A DNA stretch of 64,000 nt from CAWCPR01 sp963797475. Lineage in GTDB: Bacteria; Chloroflexota; Anaerolineae; Anaerolineales; UBA4823. The notes beneath the pieces were generated by a model. That model saw only the letters and a list, made by a program, of their open reading frames with translations, was not told the DNA's origin and made no database searches. The stretch is from the NCBI GenBank assembly GCA_963797475.1, contig CAWCPR010000003.1, forward strand, positions 992,001 to 1,056,000, read 5' to 3'. Every line of letters starts with the position of its first letter. The first letter of the stretch is position 1. Position numbers and translations under genes: made by a program. Shown piece by piece: positions 33,948 through 41,928 of this stretch.

Positions 33948-35450
33948 TTATGGATAAGTTTCGTTTAGCCAGTCCATTGGGTCCACCTGCACGCCGCCGA
34001 CGAGCACCTCCCAATGCAGGTGCGGTCCAGTTACCCGTCCAGTCCCACCTACCAGGCCAATTACCTGACCGGCCTCCACGTGATCTCCTGGATGTACGAG
34101 AATTTCAGACTGGTGCATATAGCCGGTGTACACTCCCCAACCATGATCGATCACGGTCGCATTGCCACGCACGGTCAGGGGACCTGTAAATACCACTGTG
34201 CCCGCTGCTGGAGCCAGGATTTTAGCGCCGACACCGCCACAGAAATCCAGCCCGGTATGAAAGTATGTATAATCACTTCCATTATATGAGCGGCGGTTGC
34301 CAAAACGGGAAGGCCAACAATCGTCAAAGGGTGGAGGCGCAGGGCTTGAAAATTCTCCGCTCCACAACTTCTCAGGGGAAAATGGCGCTGCCAACGCCAT
34401 CCACTGGGCGTCTTCCGGCTTGGTCACAGCCGGATCAATCGTTTCCGGGCTTACGGTCAGTGGTGGGTCAAAGGGATAATCGCCGCCTTTAACGAACACA
34501 GATTGCGAGAAGGAAAAGGTTTCGCCGGTGGGAAGAATGCCGTTCAAAGTCAAGGGGTACAAGCCTGGCTCTGTCAATGCATAGATCCCTTGCAGGCTCA
34601 CATATTCTCCGTCGCCCTGGGAGAAGAAATGCAGGTCATGGTCAACCAGCGAGCCGTTCAATGTCAGCCCAGCCGGCCCGCTGATGCGGATCACAGCCGC
34701 CTTGCCCTGTACCAGCGGCCGGGGGTTAAGCGACAGCGTTGTTATCGTCTCCGGAAGCGCGCCCGGGTTATCCTGGTCGGAGCCCAGGTCAGCGCCTGCC
34801 CCCGGAAGGCGCATTACATCACCCGGCAATGCGCTCCAGGTGCCGCTCAAGGCGTTGGTAGTCACCAGCGTCCAGGGGTTCACATCATCGACAACCGCTA
34901 ATTCCAACAAAGATAAGCCCGCGTTCAGCTCAGTTCGCCGGTTCGTCTGCGTTTGCACGTTCTGGTCCGGGATGATTAAAGAAGCCCCAACATAAAGCTC
35001 CGCGGGACTGGTCAAATGGTTCAAACGAACCAGAGTGCCCACAGGCACCTGGTAACGGCGGCTCAAGCTGACCAGGTCTTCACCTAAAGGCACGGCTTCC
35101 GTTGTCAAGACCCCCTGGATGCCCTCCAGGCCGGGTATGACCAGCCTGGCACCCAGGCCTAGCTGATTCGGGTCTGTGATGCCATTTGCCTGTTCCAAAG
35201 CCTCCAAGGATACGCCGAAACGCAAAGCGATATCCCACAGAGAATCACCTTCTTGAACGATATAAACCGGTCCGTCTGGCTGCTGGTCTTGTGCTCCAGC
35301 GATGCGGGCGGGCCAGAGCAAGGCCAGCATCCCTAAGAGGCTGATTGCAATCCAAAAAGGTCTGGGCGCAATTTGGCGCCGCCTGAAAGCCAGCCAGCCA
35401 CGCTCATAGTTAATACCTGAGATCGCAAAAAGATTAGACTGCCTGTTCAA
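33948..35450 (-). CDS. LysM and M23-peptidase cell-wall protein
   Basis: About 500 residues; a TTG at 35450, just inside the end of the DUF192 gene, is the most upstream plausible start, and the true start is uncertain. A signal-like segment (PFWIAISLLGMLALLWPARIAGAQ) is followed by two LysM repeats (VYIVQEGDSLWDIALRFGVS; PLGEDLVSLSRRYQVP). A beta-rich spacer of about 180 residues comes next. The C-terminal M23 metallopeptidase has HTGLDFCGGVG (metal His), and GPHLHWEV (HxH metal/catalytic). It should cut peptidoglycan peptides or cross-bridges outside the membrane. Overlaps DUF192 by 17 bases. Confidence 0.88.
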   Translation of the reverse strand: MNRQSNLFAISGINYERGWLAFRRRQIAPRPFWIAISLLGMLALLWPARIAGAQDQQPDGPVYIVQEGDSLWDIALRFGVSLEALEQANGITDPNQLGLGARLVIPGLEGIQGVLTTEAVPLGEDLVSLSRRYQVPVGTLVRLNHLTSPAELYVGASLIIPDQNVQTQTNRRTELNAGLSLLELAVVDDVNPWTLVTTNALSGTWSALPGDVMRLPGAGADLGSDQDNPGALPETITTLSLNPRPLVQGKAAVIRISGPAGLTLNGSLVDHDLHFFSQGDGEYVSLQGIYALTEPGLYPLTLNGILPTGETFSFSQSVFVKGGDYPFDPPLTVSPETIDPAVTKPEDAQWMALAAPFSPEKLWSGEFSSPAPPPFDDCWPSRFGNRRSYNGSDYTYFHTGLDFCGGVGAKILAPAAGTVVFTGPLTVRGNATVIDHGWGVYTGYMHQSEILVHPGDHVEAGQVIGLVGGTGRVTGPHLHWEVLVGGVQVDPMDWLNETYP

Positions 35451-35805
35451 AACGCACCTGGTCTCCAATTTGAAAATCCTGCAAACGGCCGGCGTTCGTT
35501 TCCAGGACATAGCGCGCCGGGCGCCTTGGGATATAAGCTGGGCGCCAACGTCGCGCCAGGCATACATCCACCACCTCGCCGGAGGTGTTGATCCACACGA
35601 CTGCCAGGTCCACCAGCATCCCCAGCATGTGGATGGCAGCATCCATGCGGCTCTCGCGTCCCTGGACGAGCAACAGACCCCAGTCATTGGGGATTACGCG
35701 GCGAAATGTCAGGCCCCGCAGGCGGCAGAAGAAAGAATCACAATAACGAGCAGTGAGCGGTTGGCGCTGAGCCCGGCTGGTATTATGAATAACGACTTGT
35801 CGCAT
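35434..35805 (-). CDS. DUF192-family protein
   Basis: 123 residues. The core LLLVQGRESRMDAAIHMLGM and the following VVWINTSGEVVDVCLARRWRPAY fit the DUF192 fold, including the hydrophobic strands and the ETNAGRLQDFQIGDQVRF region. Most DUF192 proteins are exported, but no signal peptide is seen here. Co-transcribed with the LysM/M23 peptidase. Role unknown; an extracytoplasmic or cell-wall-linked role is suggested only by the neighbour. Confidence 0.8.
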   Translation of the reverse strand: MRQVVIHNTSRAQRQPLTARYCDSFFCRLRGLTFRRVIPNDWGLLLVQGRESRMDAAIHMLGMLVDLAVVWINTSGEVVDVCLARRWRPAYIPRRPARYVLETNAGRLQDFQIGDQVRFEQAV

Positions 35806-35854
35806 ACTTTCTTAGGGAAAATAACAGATTTCGGGCGCCGGGCCTGGCGATTGA

Positions 35855-36250
35855 TTAACCGCCCTTGGCGCGCAAGCCCAATACACTCTCCACACTGTCC
35901 ATCAATTCTTGTGGGCTGAAGGGTTTGGAAATATAATCCTCGACCTTGGCTATATGCAAACCGAGCACCTTATCGATGCTCTGGGCTTTGGCGGTGATTA
36001 TGATGACGGGGATTTGGCGAGTGGCCTCCTCAGCTTTCATCTGCTGATATACATCCCAGCCATCCAGGTCAGGCATCATCAAATCAAGCAAAACCAGATC
36101 GGGAAGAACGCGGCGGACCAAATCCAAACCCTCTCTTCCACCGTTGGCGCCCAATACATCGAACCCCTTGCGGTTTAAAATCAACCGCACCAGGTCGATC
36201 ATCTCCTGCTCGTCCTCGATGTAGACGACACGTTTCTTTTTTTCTGCCAT
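35855..36250 (-). CDS. Single-domain response-regulator receiver
   Basis: 131 residues from ATG 36250 (GGAGG 5 bases upstream; a GTG 2 codons earlier is the alternative). Receiver with acidic IEDEQ, phospho-acceptor Asp in LVLLDLMMPDLDGWDV, Thr in IIITAKAQS and Lys in YISKPFSPQEL. No output domain. It is separate from any kinase, so its partner is unknown. It lies next to EF-P but is divergent from it. Confidence 0.9.
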   Translation of the reverse strand: MAEKKKRVVYIEDEQEMIDLVRLILNRKGFDVLGANGGREGLDLVRRVLPDLVLLDLMMPDLDGWDVYQQMKAEEATRQIPVIIITAKAQSIDKVLGLHIAKVEDYISKPFSPQELMDSVESVLGLRAKGG

Positions 36251-36438
36251 CAGCACCTCCGGCTGAACGAAAGGCCGCTGTTTCCAAGTTTACCACAGGA
36301 GACCCGTTTTGCAATTTATTCTTCAAAGATTAGTTTTACTAAAAAGGTTTTGGCGTTACACCCCGGGCCTGCACGTGATGTTGCCCTTGCCATGCCTTCC
36401 GCGCTGGGCTATAATCTTGACGTTGCAGGTTAACGCTC

Positions 36439-36496
36439 GTGAAACGTGAAACCTGAGAGTTGACATCTCGCCAGGCGCATCCACGTTTCACGTTTC
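36439..36496. repeat. Inverted repeat with GAAACGTGAAAC arms upstream of efp
   Basis: GTGAAACGTGAAAC at 36439-36452 is matched by ACGTTTCACGTTTC at 36483-36496 in inverted orientation, about 30 bases apart. The two share a GAAACGTGAAAC core that is itself a tandem GAAACGT unit. It lies within the 305-bp gap between the receiver gene (ending 36250 on the opposite strand) and the efp ATG. An intergenic dispersed repeat or a regulator site are the options. Confidence 0.5.
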
Positions 36497-36555
36497 TTGT
36501 AGATAATTTCCGGGCTCACAGCCCGGTTTCATATCACATTTTAAGCGAGGAAGTT

Positions 36556-37113
36556 ATGATCGACGTAAATGAACTGCGCAAGGGTGTCACTTTCGAGGTA
36601 GATGGAGACCTCTATAAAGTACTGGATTATCACCACCACAAACCAGGGCGAGGCAACGCCACTATCCGGGTAAAGACCGTCAACCTGCGTTCAGGCACCA
36701 CCCGAGAGCAAACCTTTCAATCCGGCGACCGCGTCCAGGACGTTCGCCTGGATTTTCACAACGTCCAGTACCTGTACAACGACGGACAGTTCTACAACTT
36801 TATGGACCTGGATACCTTTGAGCAGCCAGCCATCTCGGGCGAGATCTTGGGCGAGGCGACGCAATATTTAAAAGAAGGGATGGAATTAAAACTCACTTTT
36901 TACCAGGGAGAACCACTGGATATCGAGCTGCCCACTTCGGTAGACCTGGAAGTTGTCTCGGCGGAGGTTGCCGTACGCGGCGATACCGCGACGGGTGTGA
37001 ATAAGAAAGTGACCACTGAAACGGGGCTTGAGGTCTCAGTTCCAAACTTCGTCGAGGAGGGTGACACTATCCGCGTGAATACGACCAACGGATCGTACGT
37101 CACCCGAGTGTAG
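36556..37113 (+). CDS. efp: Translation elongation factor P
   Basis: 185 residues from ATG 36556; earlier in-frame starts are not EF-P. The N-terminal KOW-like domain contains HHHKPGRGNATIRVKTVNLR, and the OB domains follow (GEILGEATQYLKEGMELKL; PNFVEEGDTIRVNTTNG). EF-P relieves ribosome stalling at proline runs. The loop tip is P30-G31-R32-G33, so Arg replaces the Lys34 of E. coli. EarP-type rhamnosylation is known only from certain proteobacteria, so here the Arg may be unmodified. This is fitting for an organism with Pro-rich exoproteins. Confidence 0.95.
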   Translation: MIDVNELRKGVTFEVDGDLYKVLDYHHHKPGRGNATIRVKTVNLRSGTTREQTFQSGDRVQDVRLDFHNVQYLYNDGQFYNFMDLDTFEQPAISGEILGEATQYLKEGMELKLTFYQGEPLDIELPTSVDLEVVSAEVAVRGDTATGVNKKVTTETGLEVSVPNFVEEGDTIRVNTTNGSYVTRV

Positions 37114-37129
37114 ACAATATCTCAACCTC

Positions 37130-37510
37130 ATGCAAACCCCAGCCGGAAAAGAATGCCGCTATTTTTACGGGGATTATTACCGCGGTCGCAAGCATGAAGA
37201 ATGCCGGCTTCTCGGTTCTGCCTCTCCCCCACTGCCATGGAAGCCTGATCTTTGCTCCACTTGCCCGGTGCCGGATATTTTACTCGCTAACGCCTGTCCT
37301 CACATGCTCCTGGAACCAAGCCTGGCGAGGCCGTTCCCTTTCCTAAAACAACAGGTGAGGGTGAGAACTTATTGTTCAAAAACCGGCCTCGCAAACTTCG
37401 ATCCGCACATCGGCTGCGGTGAATGCCACCCCTTGCCTCCCGTTTTCAGCGAGAACGGCCCATTAAAGAGGATCTTCCGTGACCACCACGCTGCTATTCG
37501 ACCTGGATGA
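37130..37510 (+). CDS. Cys-rich small protein, possible metal-binding
   Basis: 126 residues. The N-terminal half has KECRYFYGDYYRGRKHEECR and DLCSTCPVPDILLANACPHM, and the second half has YCSKTG and IGCGECHPLP. At least nine Cys and several His suggest a zinc or Fe-S site. Starts 16 bp after efp and overlaps the next gene by 32 bases, so it is likely co-transcribed. I recognise no named family. The ordered Cys spacing argues that it is a real gene and not a shadow. Confidence 0.68.
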   Translation: MQTPAGKECRYFYGDYYRGRKHEECRLLGSASPPLPWKPDLCSTCPVPDILLANACPHMLLEPSLARPFPFLKQQVRVRTYCSKTGLANFDPHIGCGECHPLPPVFSENGPLKRIFRDHHAAIRPG

Positions 37511-38684
37511 CACCCTCCTGGTTAATAACATCGATACTTTCCTGCCTGCCTATCTAAAGATCCTTTCGCAAGCGCTGCTGCCTTTTGGAGATCCCGAACG
37601 TATTGTAAAGCAGCTCCTGACCGCAACACGGGAGATGATCAAGAACCAGCTTCCGGACTGTACTTTAAAACAGGTCTTTGAAAGTCATTTTTATCCGGCG
37701 TTGGGATTAAAAATTGAGGAGATCAAGCCGGTCCTGGATAAGTTTTATGCTGAAGCTTTTCCCACTTTGAAATCGCTGACCAGCCCACGGCCTGAAGCGG
37801 TTGGGGTGGTGCGGGAGGCGCTGCAAAGGGGCTATAAAGTTGGGATAGCTACCAACCCGCTTTTCCCACGAACCGCGATCTTACAACGCCTTTCTTGGGC
37901 CGGTCTGGACCCTGATGAATTCCCATTTGACCAGATCGCATCCTACGAAGGCTTTCATTTCGCCAAGCCGAATCCAGCATTCTACACGGAGCTCATGGGA
38001 TACCTGGGTTGGCCGGATGGGCCTGTCATCATGATTGGCGACAAGCGTGAGAACGATATCCGTCCGGCTCGCCGCATGGGTTGGCCGGCTTTTTGGATTG
38101 CCAGCGCGGACGCCGCTTTGCCGGTGGAAGATGAGGCGCCGAGCGCATATGGAGACCTGGGTGATATTTACGCCTGGCTGGATAAACAGGACCCGGAAAC
38201 CCTTAAGCCCAAATCCGACCAACCGGCAGCGCTATTGCCGACTTTACGCGCCACCCCGGCAGTGATGCAAACGGCCTGTTTTGGTCTGACGACACAGAAA
38301 TGGGATACACGCCCGGTTCCAGAAGAATGGTGCCCAACTGAGATCCTTTGTCATTTGCGAGATGTCGACCGGGAAGTCAACATTGCCCGAATAAAAAAAG
38401 TGCTCACTGAGACAAACCCATTCATCTCAGGCAGGGACACAGATCCCTGGGCCAGTGAGCGTAAATACATCTGCCAAAACGGTCCAGAGGCGCTGCAGAA
38501 TTTCACCATTGCCCGGATGGAACTGCTTTCCTTATTAAAAGACCTTCCGCCAGAGAGCTGGCAGCGCCGGGCGCGGCATGCCATCCTGGGGCCGACGAAC
38601 CTGGAAGAGCTGGTTTCTATCATCGCTGCCCACGACCGTCTCCACATCCAGCAAATGACCCAGGATCTCAAGCTGCTTTCTTAA
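37479..38684 (+). CDS. HAD-family hydrolase fused to a DinB-like domain
   Basis: 401 residues; GTG 37479 (VTTTLLFDLDDTLL) with AGAGGAT upstream. Residues 1-230 are a haloacid-dehalogenase phosphatase: motif I FDLDDTL, motif III/IV ending VIMIGDKRENDIRPA. Residues about 240-400 are a four-helix DinB-type region (EWCPTEILCHLRDVDREVN, LEELVSIIAAHDRLHIQQM) with HxxxH-type metal His. The two domains are usually separate proteins. Cytoplasmic. Substrate unknown. Confidence 0.85.
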   Translation: MTTTLLFDLDDTLLVNNIDTFLPAYLKILSQALLPFGDPERIVKQLLTATREMIKNQLPDCTLKQVFESHFYPALGLKIEEIKPVLDKFYAEAFPTLKSLTSPRPEAVGVVREALQRGYKVGIATNPLFPRTAILQRLSWAGLDPDEFPFDQIASYEGFHFAKPNPAFYTELMGYLGWPDGPVIMIGDKRENDIRPARRMGWPAFWIASADAALPVEDEAPSAYGDLGDIYAWLDKQDPETLKPKSDQPAALLPTLRATPAVMQTACFGLTTQKWDTRPVPEEWCPTEILCHLRDVDREVNIARIKKVLTETNPFISGRDTDPWASERKYICQNGPEALQNFTIARMELLSLLKDLPPESWQRRARHAILGPTNLEELVSIIAAHDRLHIQQMTQDLKLLS

Positions 38685-39790
38685 GAAGGAATGGATAAGC
38701 GAGCGATCGCGGCGCGGTGGAGCGCTTCTTCATTGATCGTCACTCCCAGGCCGGGCAAATCTGGCACACGGATCGTGCTGCCCGGGTCGAGCACAAAGCG
38801 CTCGTGGGTGATATCCTCCTCGTAGTAGCGATCGGAAGCGGAAATATCTCCTGGCAACGTAAAACCCGGCAGTGATGCCAGGGCCAGATTCGAGGCTCGC
38901 CCCACACCGGTTTCCAACATTCCGCCGCACCAAACGGGCACGCCCTTCTCGTAACAGAGATTGTGGATCGCCCTGGCCTGGTCGAGCCCGCCGACCCGCC
39001 CGGCTTTAATATTGATCACCCGGCAGGCTCCCATCTCGAGCGCCTGGCGGGCGTGACGCTGCGAAAGAATACTTTCGTCCAGGCAGATCGGCGTTGCGAA
39101 TTGAGCCTGCAGCCGGCTGTGATCCCACAAATCGTCCTCATACAATGGCTGCTCGATCAGGAGGAGGTCGAGATCATCCATCGGTCGCAGCGCTGCAGCA
39201 GTTTCCAGGGTGTAAGCCGAGTTGGCGTCCACCTGTAAACGCAGCCCCGGAAACGCTTCTCGCACGAGGCGCGTTTCAGCCACATCTCTTCCCGGTTTAA
39301 TCTTGATTTTTACACGTTGGTAGCCGTCGTCGAGATATCCCTGTACGACCTCTAGCAACTCCTGGGGCGATGGCTGGATGCCTACAGAAACGCCCACCGC
39401 CACCTCCAAGCGCGCGCCGCCCAACAGGTCGCGAAGTGAGCGTCCCTGGCTCTTGCCCAGCAAGTCCCAAAGGGCCATCTCCAACCCGGCTTTGGCCATC
39501 TGGTGACCGCGCACAAAGGCCAGGTGTTCTTGCAGATCCGCGGCGCTGGTCAAATCCCGGTCCAGGATGGCCGGGATCAAGAAGTCTTGCAGCATTTGCC
39601 AGGCCGTGGCGCTTGTCTCGTAGGAGTATCCAGGGTCACGGTCGGCGACACACTCCCCATACCCAACCAGGTCTTCGGAGAAAGCTTCAATTAAAATGCC
39701 GTCTCGAGTTAGGATTCGCCCAAAGGATGTCTCAAAAGGCGTCCGCAAGTTCATACGCAGGAGGTAAAGGTTGATCTGATTGATTTTCAT
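38681..39790 (-). CDS. Enolase-superfamily enzyme: o-succinylbenzoate synthase / N-acylamino-acid racemase
   Basis: 369 residues from ATG 39790. Enolase-superfamily Lys in KIKIKPG, metal ligands Asp in VDANSAY, Glu in LLIEQPLYEDD and Asp in CLDESIL, and the second acid/base Lys in NIKAGRVGG. The start shares bases with the stop of the GNAT gene as ATGA, so the two are coupled. No other menaquinone (men) gene is seen. In Geobacillus kaustophilus an N-succinylamino-acid racemase and a GNAT succinyltransferase are linked in D-to-L amino acid conversion. That role is the better guess here, but OSBS activity cannot be excluded. Confidence 0.82.
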   Translation of the reverse strand: MKINQINLYLLRMNLRTPFETSFGRILTRDGILIEAFSEDLVGYGECVADRDPGYSYETSATAWQMLQDFLIPAILDRDLTSAADLQEHLAFVRGHQMAKAGLEMALWDLLGKSQGRSLRDLLGGARLEVAVGVSVGIQPSPQELLEVVQGYLDDGYQRVKIKIKPGRDVAETRLVREAFPGLRLQVDANSAYTLETAAALRPMDDLDLLLIEQPLYEDDLWDHSRLQAQFATPICLDESILSQRHARQALEMGACRVINIKAGRVGGLDQARAIHNLCYEKGVPVWCGGMLETGVGRASNLALASLPGFTLPGDISASDRYYEEDITHERFVLDPGSTIRVPDLPGLGVTINEEALHRAAIARLSIPS

Positions 39791-40761
39791 AACGTACTTT
39801 CTCCATGGCTCAAGACGTAATAACTGCGAGGAGACGTACCCCGCAGGTAGATAAAATCCGTCACCAAATAGCCCAGGTCGAAAAGCGTTTCGAAGATTTG
39901 ACGGGTATGCATGCGCCATTCCAGAGCCAGGGCGGGCTCGGCAGATCGAAGTCCCTGGAAGTCTGCCGGGATTTCAACCAGGATGAGTGTGTCGCCTTGC
40001 CTCCGGCCCCCTTCTTCGCCTGCCAGGGTCTGCGGCGGCGCTAAATCCCCCAGCGCCGGCAGCGGACCGGGTCGCGGCCAGTTAGCCACGCCTCGCTGTG
40101 AGGGGTTGATAATCTCTGCCCCCGCAGCCAGGAAATGCGCCAGGTCTAATGGAAGGCGCGCTTTATGACTCAAACGCCGGTCGACTCGTTTTGTGTTTAC
40201 CCACCAATCCACTTGAAATCGGTCCGAGGGCAAGCCAGTGTTCAAGGCATCCCGCATCTCGCCATAGGCTTCCTTAAGGTAGGTGCTGCACACCGCTCCC
40301 AGACGGGTAATGTTCAGATGAGCATTTTTACTGAGCAAGGGATCGTACGTCCAGGTGATGCGATCGACCCCCTGGTAACGTACCATTTGCCATTGGGCGC
40401 GCTTGAGCAAAAAACCCAGGCCCTGGTTGCGGTAATCCGGGTGGATCGCCAGCATATGCGAACAGTGCTTCAGCATGGGGCCATCTGGCGTTGTATACAG
40501 GCCTGGAAACCCAAAAACAAAACCAACCAGAGCGCCTGGCGGAGATGCAACCGGATCGTTTTCCAGCAGCTCTTCGCCCGGCGAATCGGATTCGTACTCC
40601 CCGGCAAATGCGCCGATAGCCAGGCCACCGTTGTGCGCCATCGCCAGTAAAATGTGCGCTGGGACGACATCGGTTTCACTTCCGGGCCAGACCACGCGCT
40701 GCAGCGCTTCGATTGCTTCCATCTCCTGCGGCGATTCAAGGATATGCAATTTCCAACTCAC
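39787..40761 (-). CDS. GNAT-family acyltransferase coupled to the racemase-like enzyme
   Basis: 324 residues, GTG start, longer than a typical GNAT. HPDYRNQGLGFLLKRAQW is the acetyl/acyl-CoA motif. The first half carries the substrate-facing region (WPGSETDVVPAHILLAMAHNGG). The last 120 residues form an extra domain. Long GNATs of this type occur next to N-acylamino-acid racemase genes and donate a succinyl or acyl group to D-amino acids. Overlaps the downstream gene by 4 bases. Confidence 0.82.
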   Translation of the reverse strand: MSWKLHILESPQEMEAIEALQRVVWPGSETDVVPAHILLAMAHNGGLAIGAFAGEYESDSPGEELLENDPVASPPGALVGFVFGFPGLYTTPDGPMLKHCSHMLAIHPDYRNQGLGFLLKRAQWQMVRYQGVDRITWTYDPLLSKNAHLNITRLGAVCSTYLKEAYGEMRDALNTGLPSDRFQVDWWVNTKRVDRRLSHKARLPLDLAHFLAAGAEIINPSQRGVANWPRPGPLPALGDLAPPQTLAGEEGGRRQGDTLILVEIPADFQGLRSAEPALALEWRMHTRQIFETLFDLGYLVTDFIYLRGTSPRSYYVLSHGESTL

Positions 40762-40830
40762 AATCGAGACTCCACGATCATCCTCACACCTAAGCGCTAC
40801 GCCGGCCTGTCTCCCAGCCGAGATGTTCGA

Positions 40831-41766
40831 TCAACTGCGTTCCAACAGGGCCCGCAGCAAAGAAACTCCCCAGTTCTGGCCGTGCAAGTATGCAAGCCGC
40901 TGCGAAAAGCGAGATGGCATTAAGTTGAAGACCCTTGGGATGGTATCCAACGCACAGGTCCTGTTCGCTGCCAGGTAATCGAGCCAGTAGACCGAAACGG
41001 GCAGCCCGGGGAATATCGACTCGAATAATACGGTGAGACCCCTCAAATAGGGTGGGCGGACGTTCAGGATCGTTCGACGGATGCCGATGACTTCGATAAT
41101 ATTCTCCACGATCTGTTGGAAGGGTATATATTCCGGGCCCCCAATTTCCACCGTCCTGTTTTTTGTCTCCTCATCCTGCAGCGCCCAGGTAAGACAGGTG
41201 ACCAGGTCTTCTACCCAAATGGGCTGGAGCAGGATGCGCCCATCTCCAGGGATCAAAAAGAAGTAAGGAATTGCGTGCAGAATACGCGCCAGGCCTGTGG
41301 TCAGTCCATCACCTGGGCCAAAAACAATTGCAGAGCGCAAAATGGTGTAGTCCAAACCGCTGCGGCGGACAAATTCCTCCGCGATCGCTTTTGCCTTCAA
41401 TACCGGGTAAGCCGAAGCCCGGTCTGCTCCCAGGTGGCTGATAAAGAACAAACGCTTTACGCCTGCATCCCTGGCAGCCTGCACGACCGTCTGAGTGCCC
41501 TGGATATCGATCTCCATCAGGCTGGCGCGCGTTCCCAACCACTCTCCACCGGCAAGATGGTAAACGGTGTCCACGCCGACCATGGCGGCGCGCAAACCGC
41601 GGCCATCGGAGACGTTGCTTACCGCAACTTCCACCGGCACGCCGCGCGGTAAATTCGGCGAGCGCGGCGAGGGGCGAACCAGAGTCCTCACCGGTAACCC
41701 GGTCTCCACCAGGTGCCGGATCAATGCTCTGCCGATGAAACCTGTTCCGCCTGTGACGAGGATCAT
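40831..41766 (-). CDS. NAD(P)-dependent epimerase / NmrA-like atypical SDR
   Basis: 311 residues, starting MILVTGGTGFIGRALIRHL, the TGGTGFIG nucleotide-binding motif. VDTVYHLAGG and the middle region YPVLKAKAIAEEFVRRSGLDYTILRS match the NDUFA9/YwnB-like complex-I-type SDR subfamily. Followed by the YFFLIPGDG strand and a C-terminal lid. Substrate unknown. It is 69 bp from the GNAT on the same strand. Confidence 0.85.
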   Translation of the reverse strand: MILVTGGTGFIGRALIRHLVETGLPVRTLVRPSPRSPNLPRGVPVEVAVSNVSDGRGLRAAMVGVDTVYHLAGGEWLGTRASLMEIDIQGTQTVVQAARDAGVKRLFFISHLGADRASAYPVLKAKAIAEEFVRRSGLDYTILRSAIVFGPGDGLTTGLARILHAIPYFFLIPGDGRILLQPIWVEDLVTCLTWALQDEETKNRTVEIGGPEYIPFQQIVENIIEVIGIRRTILNVRPPYLRGLTVLFESIFPGLPVSVYWLDYLAANRTCALDTIPRVFNLMPSRFSQRLAYLHGQNWGVSLLRALLERS

Positions 41767-41928
41767 ACAGCGGATTATAGCACGCGCCTTGGACCAAAAA
41801 TTGCTTACAGATAAACTTCAATCATGGTAGACTACTTATAAAATTCGACCGAAGCGAATATCAGCGCCTCTCGGGCTGAGACAGGCCACAGCAGGGGTTT
41901 ATCCTTAAATTACTTGCAGGAGACAAAG

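Noticed and set aside
41309..41821. - strand frame overlapping the epimerase
   Set aside because: Same-strand phase shadow of the epimerase; no TGxxGxxG motif and Arg/Gly-rich.
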